Source of the DNA: Nocardioides turkmenicus
GTDB lineage: Bacteria; Actinomycetota; Actinomycetes; Propionibacteriales; Nocardioidaceae
Assembly: GCF_011045035.1 (NCBI RefSeq)
Contig: NZ_JAALAA010000015.1
Span: 1 to 64,000, forward strand
Reading direction: 5' to 3'
Length of the DNA stretch: 64,000 bases
Shown here: positions 8,366-17,243 of the stretch, in pieces
Position numbering within the stretch: the stretch's first letter is position 1
Layout: each line of letters begins with the position of its first letter
Notes under the pieces: model-generated
Seen by the model: only the letters and a program-made list of their open reading frames with translations
What the model was told of the DNA's origin: nothing
Database searches by the model: none
Program-made: the position numbers and the translations under genes

Positions 8366-8916
8366 GAGTCCTGCCCCTCCTGCGCCTGGGAGCGAGCGCT
8401 CTCCATGATGTCGCGGCAGGCCTCCTGGGCCGCCTCGAACTGCGGGTCCTCGCCGATCTCCGGGGTGATCTGCATCCCCATCTGGCCGGGGTCGGGGTCG
8501 GGGAAGTCCTCGACGCCGTTCTCCCGCATGCACTCGGCCATCTCCAGCATCGCCTCGCGCATCTCGGGGTTGTCGGCGCCCATCTGGCCCTGCGGGGCGT
8601 ACTCCTGGCACGCCTCCATCGCGGCCTGCACCGTCTCGCGGTCGACCTGCTGGCCGCCGCTACCGCCGAACTGGAGCCGGAGCCCCTCGCCCGGCGGCGG
8701 ATCCTCCACGTCGAGTCCGTGCTCGCGCAGGCACTTGGTGAACTTCAGCATCTGCTCGCGGTCGCCGCCGCCGTCCTCACCGGCGGCCGCGCTGGCATCG
8801 GAGTCGGCGGTGCCGTCCCCGCCCGCAGACGCGATCCCGCCGGTGTCGTCACCACCGCAGGCGGTCAGGGTCAGGCCGAGCGCGAGCAGCGCGGCGGCGA
8901 ATGTTCGGGTGAGCAT
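8362..8916 (-). CDS. lipoprotein with duplicated Cys-Arg-Glu-x-Gly motif
   Basis: A 184-residue lipoprotein: signal peptide with lipobox LTAC, lipidated Cys20, then a Gly/Asp/Ala-rich linker to about residue 55. The mature part is two similar units: FTKCLREHG (Cys62) with Cys103 about 41 residues later, and MAECMRENG (Cys129) with Cys167 about 38 later, each first motif followed by an acidic proline stretch (DVEDPPP, EDFPDPDP). Four regularly spaced Cys suggest one disulfide per unit. It heads the MacB-like exporter operon, so it is probably the substrate-sensing or accessory surface part of that system. Function otherwise unknown. Confidence 0.8.
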   Translation of the reverse strand: MLTRTFAAALLALGLTLTACGGDDTGGIASAGGDGTADSDASAAAGEDGGGDREQMLKFTKCLREHGLDVEDPPPGEGLRLQFGGSGGQQVDRETVQAAMEACQEYAPQGQMGADNPEMREAMLEMAECMRENGVEDFPDPDPGQMGMQITPEIGEDPQFEAAQEACRDIMESARSQAQEGQDS

Positions 8917-9071
8917 GGTTTCTCCTCGAGTTCATGGTCGATGGCGCCGGCCCGGCGGGTGGCGTCCGGGCCGGCGGGCCCAGCCAACTCGTGGATGCGT
9001 TTCCAGGTGATCTGGCACGGGTTAACGTCGAGGAAATGCCGTACGCGGCAGGCTGACCCGTCCGGAGGGAC

Positions 9072-9094
9072 CGGTCATGAGTTCGGTCATGAGT
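9072..9094. promoter_or_regulatory. tandem direct repeat upstream of response-regulator gene
   Basis: CGGTCATGAGT occurs twice, at 9072-9082 and 9084-9094, a 12-base period. OmpR-family regulators usually bind head-to-tail repeats with roughly one helical turn spacing, and these lie just before the AAGGAG ribosome binding site (9098-9103 region) of the regulator gene and face the divergent exporter operon. A role in autoregulation is inferred. Confidence 0.4.
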
Positions 9095-9110
9095 CAGAAG
9101 GAGTGAGGCG

Positions 9111-9767
9111 ATGCGGGTGCTGGTGGTCGAGGACGAGCCACAGCTGGCGGAGTCCGTCGCCGAGTGGCTTCGCCAGCAGAGCCACGCTGTCGACGTCGCG
9201 CTCGACGGCGGCGAGGCGTTGAAGCGGGTCGGCGTCAACGAGTACGACGTGGTCGTCCTCGACCGCGACCTTCCGGTCGTCCACGGCGACCAGGTCTGTC
9301 ACCAGATCGTGGGGTCCGACTCCGGTGCCAGGGTCCTGATGCTGACCGCCGCGGCCGACGTCACCCAGCGGGTCTCCGGGCTCGCCCTGGGCGCCGACGA
9401 CTACCTGACGAAGCCGTTCGCGTTCCCCGAGCTCGCCGCCCGGGTGCTGGCCCTCGGGCGGCGCTCGCGTCAGGCGGTGCCGCCGGTCCTGCGCCACGGC
9501 GATCTGACGCTCGATCCCAGCCGCCGGGAGGTGTTTCGCAGCGGCCGCTACATCCCGCTCGCACGCAAGGAGTTCGGGGTCCTCGCCGAGCTGATGATGG
9601 CCGACGGCGCGACGGTCTCCGCCGAGCACCTGCTTGAGAAGGTGTGGGACGAGTACGCCGACCCGTTCACCAACGCCGTGCGGGTCACCCTGCACAAGCT
9701 GCGCCGCAAGCTCGGGGATCCGCCGTTGGTGGAGACGGTGACCGGCGTGGGGTACCGCCTCCGATGA
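9111..9767 (+). CDS. OmpR-family two-component response regulator
   Basis: A 218-residue regulator. Receiver domain at about residues 1-120 with acidic pair ED (8-9), phosphoacceptor Asp51 in VVLDRDLP and the conserved Lys in YLTKPFAF. The C-terminal winged helix (about 125-218) carries the DNA-binding helix with NAVRVTLHKLRRKLG and ends VTGVGYRLR. Its stop overlaps the histidine kinase start by 4 bases. Placement divergent to the MacB-like exporter operon suggests it controls that operon, as in antibiotic/peptide-sensing modules. Confidence 0.93.
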   Translation: MRVLVVEDEPQLAESVAEWLRQQSHAVDVALDGGEALKRVGVNEYDVVVLDRDLPVVHGDQVCHQIVGSDSGARVLMLTAAADVTQRVSGLALGADDYLTKPFAFPELAARVLALGRRSRQAVPPVLRHGDLTLDPSRREVFRSGRYIPLARKEFGVLAELMMADGATVSAEHLLEKVWDEYADPFTNAVRVTLHKLRRKLGDPPLVETVTGVGYRLR

Positions 9768-10981
9768 GGATCCTGCCCAACCGGCTGAGCCTGCGAGCCC
9801 GGCTCACGCTCACCTACTCCGGTCTCTTCGTGCTCGCGGGCGGGCTGCTGCTGGCGGTGACGTACGGCCTCTTCGTCAACCAGCTCGGCTCCGGAAGCTC
9901 GGTGATCGTGAAGGGCACCCGGCTGACATCGCCTGACGACGGAGACCCGCTCCAGCGTCTGCTCGACTCCAGCTACGTGGAGACCCAGAACGGCGACGTC
10001 CTCACCGGGCCGCAGGCACGGGAGTGGATGCTCGCCCAGCGTGAGGCGCTGCAGAGCGCGGCCGCGGAGTCGCTGCTGATCCAGGGCGCGATCGCCCTGG
10101 CGGTCGTACTCGTCGTCGCCGGCGTTCTGGGGTGGTTCATCTCGGGGCGGGTGCTGGCCCCGCTCCATACCGTCACGGCCACCGCTCACCGGATCTCCGC
10201 GGCGCCCGCCGCCGACATGGGCCTGCGCGAGCGGATCGAGCTCGAGGGGCCCGACGACGAGGTCAAGGAGCTGGCCGACGCGTTCGACGCCATGGTCGGC
10301 CGCCTGGACCGGTCCTTCGCCGGCCAGCGCCGGTTCGTCGCCAACGCCTCCCACGAGCTGCGTACGCCGCTCACGGTCGGCCGTGCGATGGTGGAGCTGG
10401 CGATGCACCGGCCGGGAGCCTCGGAGGATCTGCGTACGCTCGGCCGCGATCTGCTCGCTCTCAACGCCCGCCACGAGGCACTCATCTCCGGCCTGCTGGA
10501 CCTCGCCGGCGCCGAGAACGAGCCGATCGACCGCCAGCCCGTCGACCTCGCCGACATCGTCGAGCACGTCGCGGACCTCAGCGCGGCCGAGGCCGACGTG
10601 GCGGGTGTCGAGATCCGCCGGGTCGTCATCGAGACACCCACCTCCGGTGACGCCATCCTGCTCGAGCGGCTGGTCGCCAACCTGGTGGAGAACGGCATCC
10701 GGCACAACGTGCACGGCGGGTGGGTCGAGGCACGCTGCCTGGCCGCCGACGGGCACGCCGAGATCGTCGTGACCAACACAGGACCGGAAGTCGCGACGTA
10801 CCAGGTCGCGGAGCTGTTCCAGCCGTTCCGCCGCCTCGACCACGACCGCATCGCGGTCGACCGTGGCGTGGGCCTCGGCCTCTCGATCGTCGAGGCGATC
10901 GCGCGGGCCCACGAGGGCTCGGTCACGGCGCAGCCACGGGACGGCGGGGGCCTGGTGGTGTCGGTACGGCTACCGAGTTAG
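9764..10981 (+). CDS. two-component sensor histidine kinase
   Basis: A 405-residue membrane kinase. Two membrane helices (about residues 16-37 and 100-125) bracket an extracytoplasmic loop of only about 60 residues, then HAMP, a HisKA domain with the phosphorylated His in ASHELRTPLT, and HATPase_c with N box LVANLVENGIRHN and G box GVGLGLSIVEAI. The small sensor loop is consistent with sensing membrane stress or a signal passed by the neighbouring exporter. The ATG at 9764 overlaps the regulator stop, so the pair is translationally coupled. Confidence 0.92.
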   Translation: MRILPNRLSLRARLTLTYSGLFVLAGGLLLAVTYGLFVNQLGSGSSVIVKGTRLTSPDDGDPLQRLLDSSYVETQNGDVLTGPQAREWMLAQREALQSAAAESLLIQGAIALAVVLVVAGVLGWFISGRVLAPLHTVTATAHRISAAPAADMGLRERIELEGPDDEVKELADAFDAMVGRLDRSFAGQRRFVANASHELRTPLTVGRAMVELAMHRPGASEDLRTLGRDLLALNARHEALISGLLDLAGAENEPIDRQPVDLADIVEHVADLSAAEADVAGVEIRRVVIETPTSGDAILLERLVANLVENGIRHNVHGGWVEARCLAADGHAEIVVTNTGPEVATYQVAELFQPFRRLDHDRIAVDRGVGLGLSIVEAIARAHEGSVTAQPRDGGGLVVSVRLPS

Positions 10982-11001
10982 CTGGTCCCCGCTCGTCCGC
11001 G

Positions 11002-12564
11002 TCAGCCGATGCTCCGGAGCTGGCGGATGGTGATCCCGGTGAAGCTCGCCGGCCCGCCGTCGGTGTAGAGCGAGATGCCGGTGTCGCCGTCGGTGAAGTG
11101 CACCTGCTGGGAGAGCACGGTGTGGCCGGCGTTGACGAACACCTCGACGCTCTGGGTGTCGACGAAGATCCGCAGGTGTACGGATCGCGCGCTGGCGTCG
11201 ATCGGGGCCGCTGCCCGGGTGTAGGGCGCGAGTGAGTATCCGGTTAGGTCGGAGGGGGCCCGGTCGACGTAGATCTCGGCTCCGTACTTGCCGATGTTGG
11301 TGTGTCGTGTGCCGTCGGCTGAGCGTCCCACCGAGACACCGACGTTGGTGGCGGTGTCCCAGGAGATGTCGAGCTCGAGCTCGTAGGCCCGTCCGTTCCA
11401 CGGGAGCACCAGGCTGCCGTCGACCGTGCGGTCTCCCAGGGTCGTGGTGGCTGACACGTAGTCCGAGAGTGTGCTCACCGGGCTGCTGAGCAGGGAGTAC
11501 CACCCGCCCGGCTGCCGCTCGAGGCGCAGCTCGCGCACGATCGAGTTCTGTCCGTTGTAGCCGTCGGTGGCGTCCGTCGGTACGTCGCGTGCGGCGTACT
11601 TCCAGTTGTTCATCCAGGCGATGGCGAGGCGCTTGGTCTCCGGAGCGTCCACGGCGGGCCAGGTGACGGCGGCGTACCAGTCCCAGCCCCAGTCGAGCCA
11701 CTGAGGGGTCAGGTCGTAGGCGATGAACTCATCGCCGTTCCAGGTGCCCATCCAGTAGGCGTACGTCATCGGCAGCCCGATGCTGTAGGCATCCATGCTC
11801 GCGCCGAGCACCCAGTGGCGGGTGCCGTCGTTCGCAGTCATCTCGAACAGGTCGGGGCACTCGATGCCACCGAGGGCGTGGTTCGGGTAGTCGAAGTTGC
11901 GCTTCAGGTGCCAGTCGATCAGGTTGGAGGAGGTGTAGAAGGCTGCGTACCGTGCCCGTCCGATCACGCACACCCACTCGCCCCGGGCTGTGTCCCAGTG
12001 GATCTTCGGGTCACGGAACCATTCGGCGTTCTCGATCTCGGCGGGCGTGCTCGCGGTGCGCCCATCGGTGTTGACGATCACCGGATCGGGCCGACGGGTG
12101 AAGGTGAAGCCGCCGTCGGTCGACCAGTAGAGATACTGCTCCTGGTACTTGCGGATACCGTCGGTGGGCTGCGTCGCGAGCGCGATGACGGCTCCGGCGC
12201 CGTAGCCTGCTGTGTTCGCCGTGTCGACCACGGCCGACCCCGACCAGACCGGGAAGTCGGGCTGAAGGGGCATCACGGTGCCGTGGTGGGTGAAGGCGAC
12301 ACCGTCTGTCGTTGTCGCGTGGTCCCATCCGCCGGGGCCGTTGTTCTGCGTCGAGTGCAGGTAGTAGAGCTGATAGGCGCCGCGGGTGACGACAGGACGC
12401 TGCGGGTCGCAGAGCCATCCCGTAGGCGGCGTCATGTGGTAGACCGCGCGAAGCGACGTCCGTGCGGCGTGTGCGGTGAGTGGTGAGCCGTGCACGGCGA
12501 AGAACGCGAGCGAGCTGACGCCGGCGCCTTGGAGCAGACGACGTCGTGAGATCGGGTGAGGCAT
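11002..12564 (-). CDS. Tat-exported GH32 beta-fructosidase (levanase/inulinase-like)
   Basis: A 520-residue secreted glycoside hydrolase expected to hydrolyse levan, inulin or sucrose. The N terminus has a Tat signal (SRRRLLQG, then a hydrophobic stretch and AHA cleavage site near residue 33). The GH32 five-blade propeller carries the three acidic signatures: nucleophile Asp in GWLCDPQ, the transition-state Asp in FRDPK and the acid/base Glu in ECPDLF. Motif 1 is usually WMNDPN; here the Asn before Asp is Cys, which is odd. A C-terminal beta-sandwich follows (about 360-520). The start at 12564 gives a complete Tat signal; it is the last gene of the fructan operon. Confidence 0.87.
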   Translation of the reverse strand: MPHPISRRRLLQGAGVSSLAFFAVHGSPLTAHAARTSLRAVYHMTPPTGWLCDPQRPVVTRGAYQLYYLHSTQNNGPGGWDHATTTDGVAFTHHGTVMPLQPDFPVWSGSAVVDTANTAGYGAGAVIALATQPTDGIRKYQEQYLYWSTDGGFTFTRRPDPVIVNTDGRTASTPAEIENAEWFRDPKIHWDTARGEWVCVIGRARYAAFYTSSNLIDWHLKRNFDYPNHALGGIECPDLFEMTANDGTRHWVLGASMDAYSIGLPMTYAYWMGTWNGDEFIAYDLTPQWLDWGWDWYAAVTWPAVDAPETKRLAIAWMNNWKYAARDVPTDATDGYNGQNSIVRELRLERQPGGWYSLLSSPVSTLSDYVSATTTLGDRTVDGSLVLPWNGRAYELELDISWDTATNVGVSVGRSADGTRHTNIGKYGAEIYVDRAPSDLTGYSLAPYTRAAAPIDASARSVHLRIFVDTQSVEVFVNAGHTVLSQQVHFTDGDTGISLYTDGGPASFTGITIRQLRSIG

Positions 12565-12611
12565 GATGACTCCTTCGGTTCGGCCCGATGCGTCGGGCAC
12601 GTCGGCTGTTG

Positions 12612-12947
12612 TCACGGTGCGGTTGCGGGCAGGTCGTGCAGAGCGTGAAGCGGGATCGAGGAAGCATCGGGAGCCGACTCTTCGCCCTCGACGTCGACAG
12701 CGGTGTACGCGATCGCTCCGGGGCGCTCGGTACCAACGGTCACGCCGATAGGCCCCCGGCCGAGTGGGACGAGGTTCGAGACACTCGCGTGCTCCCACGA
12801 GCGGAGATCGTCCGAGGCGTAGAAGTGCACCTGGTAGTAGAGGTGCCAGCGGCCGTGGTCGTAGACGAGTCCGTTGGGGTCGTTCATCCAGTTGCGTCGG
12901 GGGGTGAAGTGGAAGGTCGGCCTGGGTACGACCAGGGAGTCGGGCAT
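12612..12947 (-). pseudogene. internally deleted GH32 beta-fructosidase remnant
   Basis: A 111-residue open frame begins exactly like a GH32 enzyme (FHFTPRRNWMNDPNGLVYD, then WHLYYQ at residue 39) but next jumps to VHFYASDDLRSWEHASV, a segment that in intact enzymes lies some 100 residues later, after the RDP motif. The rest (GVTVGTERPGAIAYTAVD) resembles the C-terminal part. The RDP and EC catalytic motifs are absent, so it cannot be an active hydrolase. The frame stayed open through the deletion, which makes it look like a small gene. It lies between the LacI gene and the Tat-exported GH32 gene. Confidence 0.75.
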
Positions 12948-12955
12948 CGCTCTCC

Positions 12956-13993
12956 TCAGATCGACTGTCGTGGGACGGACGGGCAGGTGACCCGCATCAG
13001 CTGCTCGTGGGTGGACGCCGTCTTGAGGCCGAGGAGCACCCGGACGCCGGCGGCGCCGAGGTCATAGTGCGGAAGCGCGACCGTCGACAGCGGCGGGCGC
13101 AGGTGGGCGGCGATGACGTCCTGGTTGTCGAATCCCATGACGGCGACGTCACCGGGAATGCTCAGCCCGTGCTCGCGCAGTCCGTCGTAGAGGCCCATCG
13201 CGACGCGGTCGTTGTGGCAGAACACCGCGGTCGCTTTCGACTCGACGATTCGGGGTGCGGTGGCGTACCCGCCCTCCTGGGCGGGTTCGGCCGGGAACAC
13301 GAGTGATTCATCGAAGTCGATCCCGGCTGTCTCGAGCGCGCTGCGGTATCCGGCGAGGCGACCGCTCTGGGCTGGTGACGGCGACGTCGTGTTGATGAAG
13401 GCGATCCGGCGGTGACCTGCGGCCAGCAGCGCCTCGGTCGCCGTCCGGCCGCCCTGCTCCTCGTCCGGCACGACGGCAGGTAGCCCGCTGTTCTCGGCGA
13501 AGCAGTCGACGAGCACCGTGTCGGTCTGGTGCAGCAGCTCGGGAACGACGATCTCGCGGTGGTACCAGGTCGAGTAGAGGATGCCCTGCACCTGGTGCTC
13601 GAGCATCATCGCGATGGCCTCGTTCTCGGCTGCTTCGTTGCCGTCGGTGTTGGCGACGAGCAGCACGTAGCCGTGCGCCCAGGCCTCGTCCTGTGCCCCA
13701 TGGATGATCTGGCCGGCGAACGGGGTGGTCGCGATCGCGTCCGCGACCAGGCCGATGAATCGTGAGCCTCCACGTGACAAGGTCTTGGCCAGGGCGTTGG
13801 GCCGGTAGCCGAGTGCCGCGACGGCCTCCTGCACTCTGCGCCTGGCGTCATCGCCGATACGTGCCCCGGGCTTGTTGTTGACGACGTGGGAGACGGTCGC
13901 GACCGATACGCCAGCGGCCTTGGCGACGTCCCTCATCGTGACGCTCGAGCCGAGCTTGTCGGATTCGGGCTTGTCGGGTTCTGGGCGGTTCAT
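12956..13993 (-). CDS. LacI-family regulator of the fructan operon
   Basis: A 345-residue repressor. The HTH and hinge are at about residues 18-75 (TMRDVAKAAGVSVATVSHVV, YRPNALAKTL), preceded by a 16-residue acidic/Pro tail, and the rest is a periplasmic-binding-protein-like sugar domain. Its start overlaps the permease stop by 4 bases, so it is coupled inside the operon it very likely controls, giving autoregulation. The candidate operators are the two inverted TTAACC-containing sites at 18738-18803. The inducer is probably fructose, sucrose or a fructo-oligosaccharide, inferred from its neighbours. Confidence 0.9.
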   Translation of the reverse strand: MNRPEPDKPESDKLGSSVTMRDVAKAAGVSVATVSHVVNNKPGARIGDDARRRVQEAVAALGYRPNALAKTLSRGGSRFIGLVADAIATTPFAGQIIHGAQDEAWAHGYVLLVANTDGNEAAENEAIAMMLEHQVQGILYSTWYHREIVVPELLHQTDTVLVDCFAENSGLPAVVPDEEQGGRTATEALLAAGHRRIAFINTTSPSPAQSGRLAGYRSALETAGIDFDESLVFPAEPAQEGGYATAPRIVESKATAVFCHNDRVAMGLYDGLREHGLSIPGDVAVMGFDNQDVIAAHLRPPLSTVALPHYDLGAAGVRVLLGLKTASTHEQLMRVTCPSVPRQSI

Positions 13994-14898
13994 CCCTTGG
14001 TCGCTCCGCTCTCGAGGCCCTGAATCATCGCCTTGTTCAGGACGAGGAAGACCAGCAGCAGCGGCGTCACGGTCACGCAGACGGCTGCGAACGTGGCTGT
14101 CCAGTCGGTGTTGCCCATGGCGCCGATGTAGTTCTGCAGACCGAGCGGGATCGTCTTGAGCCCGTCGGAGAGCACGAAGGTGTTCGCGAAGATGAAGTCG
14201 TTCCAGATGAAGATGCTGTTCACGAGGACGACCGTAATGATCGTGTTCGTGGAAAGCGGGAAGGTGATCTGCGCGAAGATCCGGTACGGCCCGGCACCGT
14301 CGAGCGACGCGGCCTCGTAGAGCTCGCGGGGGATGTACTCGTAGAACGACGAGAACAGGTAGACGGCCATCGGGAGCGAGAACGCGGCCAGCGGGATGAT
14401 CATCGACAGATGGGTGTCGAGGAGCCCGATCTGGGAGTAGTCGATGAACAGCGGAACGAGCGCGATCTGCACCGGGACGACGATGCCGAGCAGGAACAAC
14501 GATCGTACGGCCCCGCTGAACCGGAACCCGAGCACCTGCAGGGCGTACGCGGCCATCATCCCCGCGACGACGATCAGCAGGCTCGCGCCGGCGGTGACGA
14601 TGAAGCTGTTGAGGATGTTCAGCCACAGGTTGCCGGTCGCGAAGGCTCGCGAGTAGTTGTCGAGGGTGTAGTCGGAAGGCAGTGCGAACGGGCTGCCACT
14701 GGTGAAGTCGGCGGCGGTGCGAAAACTGGTCAGGAAGAGCCACAGCAGGGGATAGACCTGCACGATGACGATGAGCGCGATCGTGATCGTGAGCAGGGCG
14801 CGTTGCGCTCGGAGTCGTGGAGGTCGAGCCGGAGCGTGGTGCTTGGGCGGGTTCGGCACGGTCGTCTCCGGCGGTCGGGTGAGCACGGGGGTGGTCAC
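13990..14898 (-). CDS. carbohydrate ABC transporter permease (MalG-like)
   Basis: A 302-residue inner-membrane permease with six helices, the first ALLTITIALIVIVQVYPLLW after a Pro-rich cytosolic tail. The EAA loop that docks the ATPase is ELYEAASLDGAGPYRIFAQI. It forms a heterodimer with the MalF-like protein encoded just upstream. The GTG at 14898 overlaps the preceding stop by 4 bases and is therefore preferred over more upstream starts. Confidence 0.9.
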   Translation of the reverse strand: MTTPVLTRPPETTVPNPPKHHAPARPPRLRAQRALLTITIALIVIVQVYPLLWLFLTSFRTAADFTSGSPFALPSDYTLDNYSRAFATGNLWLNILNSFIVTAGASLLIVVAGMMAAYALQVLGFRFSGAVRSLFLLGIVVPVQIALVPLFIDYSQIGLLDTHLSMIIPLAAFSLPMAVYLFSSFYEYIPRELYEAASLDGAGPYRIFAQITFPLSTNTIITVVLVNSIFIWNDFIFANTFVLSDGLKTIPLGLQNYIGAMGNTDWTATFAAVCVTVTPLLLVFLVLNKAMIQGLESGATKG

Positions 14899-15851
14899 GA
14901 GTCGTCCCTTCGGCGAAGCAGCAGGTAGATGAGGCCGACCGCGACCAGACACTCGACGACGATGAAGACGGAGATCGCGCTGGCGTAGCCGTAGTCGGTG
15001 TGTACGAAGGCGGTCTTGTACATGTAGGTCGTGAGCAGCTCGGAGGACTGACCAGGGCCGCCGTTGGTCAGCAGGTAGGGGATGTCGAAGCCGCGCAGCG
15101 CGAAGGTGGTCGCCATGACCGTGGTCGTGATCCACACCGGCCGGATGTAGGGGAACCTGATACGCCAGAACGTCTGCCACCAGGAGGCGCCGTCGAGTCG
15201 CGCCGCCTCCTCGAGCTCGCGGGGCACAGCGATCAGTGCTGCGTACACGATGAGCATGTAGAGGCCGGTGAAACGCCAGCCCTCGGGTACGGAGACGGCC
15301 GCGAGGACCGTGTCCACGTTCGAGAGCCAGGCGGTCTGGGCGCCGTCGAGGCCGACCCAGGCGAGCAGCTGGTTGAGGGGGCCGACCGGGTCGAGGGAGT
15401 AGATCCGCTGGAAGAGGAACGCGATCGCGACGGTCGAGATGATGGCGGGGAGCAGGTAGAGCGTCTTCACCAGCTCCCGGGCCCGGGGGAGCGCGGTCAG
15501 CAGAGCTGCGACGGCGAGGGCGCCGCCGAGCTGCAGCACGAGGCAGATCGCCAGGTATCCGAGCGCGTTGCCGAAGGCCGTCCAGAAGACGTCGTCGCGG
15601 GCGAACATCTTGGCGTAGTTGTCGAGGCCGACGAACGTCATGTCCGTGATGCCGTCCCAGCTGAACAGGCTGAGGAACAGCGACTGCACGATCGGCAGCA
15701 GCACCGCGACGCCGTACAGCAGCAGCGGCGGGACCAGGAAGATCGCGACCGACAGTCCGGAGCGGCGCGGAAGCATCGACGGCGCCGGGCTCCGGCGTCG
15801 GCGCTGACCCACGCGGCCCGCGCCGAGCCCGGTCTGTGCGAGCTCAGCCAT
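14895..15851 (-). CDS. carbohydrate ABC transporter permease (MalF-like)
   Basis: A 318-residue permease with six membrane helices (first: VAIFLVPPLLLYGVAVLLPI) and the EAA loop ELEEAARLDGASWWQTFWRI. Partner of the MalG-like permease and the lipoprotein binding protein encoded before it, with which it overlaps by 8 bases. No ATP-binding subunit is encoded in this operon; such importers often borrow a shared MsiK-type ATPase encoded elsewhere. Confidence 0.9.
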   Translation of the reverse strand: MAELAQTGLGAGRVGQRRRRSPAPSMLPRRSGLSVAIFLVPPLLLYGVAVLLPIVQSLFLSLFSWDGITDMTFVGLDNYAKMFARDDVFWTAFGNALGYLAICLVLQLGGALAVAALLTALPRARELVKTLYLLPAIISTVAIAFLFQRIYSLDPVGPLNQLLAWVGLDGAQTAWLSNVDTVLAAVSVPEGWRFTGLYMLIVYAALIAVPRELEEAARLDGASWWQTFWRIRFPYIRPVWITTTVMATTFALRGFDIPYLLTNGGPGQSSELLTTYMYKTAFVHTDYGYASAISVFIVVECLVAVGLIYLLLRRRDDS

Positions 15852-17181
15852 CGCTGTTCTCCGCCAGCGCTGCGTCCATCGTCTCGATGAACTCGTCCGG
15901 CTCGATGTCTCCCTGGACGAGCAGCGTCAGCTCCTGCTGCAGTCGTGTGTTCGTGGCCGGGTCGAGCTGGGTGTCCCAGGGCATCGCACTGTCCGCGCCG
16001 ACCTCGTCGGCCTGCTTCACGGCCTTGGCGTAGAGCTCGGTCGCGTTGTCGGGGATCGAGGTCTCGACGTTCGTGGTGGGAGAGAGTGCCCCGGTCGCCG
16101 CGTACACCTCCGGGTAGCGCTCGAGCGCGTAGGCGAGGAAGTCACGCACCAGCGGGTCATAGGTCTGAGCGTTGACCGCCATGCCGATGCCCGAGGGAGT
16201 GACGTACGCGTTGTCGTCGGTGACTGCACCGTCGACCGTCGGCAGAGTGAAGTAGTCGACCGATTCGCGCACTGCCGGGTCGAGGGCGTCCGTTGCCAGA
16301 TTCGCGAGCTCCCAGGTGCCGATGTTGTAGATCGCGGCCTTCCCCGAGGTGAAAAGGCCCTGCGCGTCTGCGTAGCCGGTCGAGGAGAAGTCCTCCTGGA
16401 AGCATCCGGCCCGGCCCAGCTCGTAGAGCCACTCGGCTGCGGCTCGGCCGGCGGGATCGGCGAACTTCGCCTCGCCGTTCTTGAGGTCCTGGACGTACTC
16501 CGGGCCAGCCATCCGGAAGGGGTAGTAGGCCAGGTAGCGTTCCAGCGGCCACTGGTCCTGCCCGTCGAGGGCGATCGGAGTGACACCTGCGGCTCGCAGG
16601 TCCTTGCACAGCTGGGGGAAGTCGCCGAGCGTCTTGGGGATCTCGACGTTCGCGCGTTCGAGGAGCGCGGAATTGTACCAGAAGAACTCGAGCTGGAACT
16701 CGAACGGCACCATGTAGAGCTCGCCGTCGTCGAAGCGCTGGTAGTTCAGCGCTGCCTCGCGATAGTCGTCGGCGAGGCCGAGGTCCTTCAGGAGCAGGTC
16801 GACGTCGAGCATGCGGCCCTGATCGGCGAGCTTCTGGGCGAACGGTGTCGCATCGGTGTCGAACAGCTCGGGCAGCTTGTTCGCCGCGGCGAGCGTCTCG
16901 TACTTCTGGATGTAGGAGGGACGGTCGGGGGTCGTGATCAGGTTGAGGGAGAACCCCGGGTGGTCCTTGGCGTACTCCTCGGCGATCTGCTCCATCGCCG
17001 TGATCACCCCGCCATCGGCTGGGCGCGAGAGCAGCCAGGAGATCTCGCGAGCCTCGATCTTGCCCTCGGGATCGATGTCGGTCGGGTCGGCGCTGCCAGC
17101 TGTGCCCGAGCAACTGGTGAGCGCGAGTGCGGCGGCGGTCAGGGCGGCACCTAGGGCCGTCTTGGGGATCGTGATGGGCAT
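15844..17181 (-). CDS. extracellular sugar-binding lipoprotein of ABC importer
   Basis: A 445-residue family 1 solute-binding protein. Signal peptide with lipobox LTSC places the lipidated Cys at residue 24. The mature domain shows the usual two-lobe pattern, with aromatic residues (for example FFWYNSALLERA and YVTPSGIGMAVN) typical of oligosaccharide binders. Between a GH32 gene and the two permeases, it most likely captures fructo-oligosaccharides or sucrose. It lies 62 bases after the first gene of the operon. Confidence 0.9.
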   Translation of the reverse strand: MPITIPKTALGAALTAAALALTSCSGTAGSADPTDIDPEGKIEAREISWLLSRPADGGVITAMEQIAEEYAKDHPGFSLNLITTPDRPSYIQKYETLAAANKLPELFDTDATPFAQKLADQGRMLDVDLLLKDLGLADDYREAALNYQRFDDGELYMVPFEFQLEFFWYNSALLERANVEIPKTLGDFPQLCKDLRAAGVTPIALDGQDQWPLERYLAYYPFRMAGPEYVQDLKNGEAKFADPAGRAAAEWLYELGRAGCFQEDFSSTGYADAQGLFTSGKAAIYNIGTWELANLATDALDPAVRESVDYFTLPTVDGAVTDDNAYVTPSGIGMAVNAQTYDPLVRDFLAYALERYPEVYAATGALSPTTNVETSIPDNATELYAKAVKQADEVGADSAMPWDTQLDPATNTRLQQELTLLVQGDIEPDEFIETMDAALAENSDG

Positions 17182-17243
17182 CGTTGTCTCCGTTGACTTG
17201 GTCGGAAGGGGCGAGTCGGCCCGGGGCCGAGGGGAGAAGAGGA

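Noticed and set aside
8947..8974. CCGGCCCGG/CCGGGCCGG hairpin upstream of the lipoprotein gene as a regulatory RNA
   Set aside because: A 9-bp GC stem of this kind is expected by chance in very GC-rich intergenic DNA, and no further conserved structure surrounds it.
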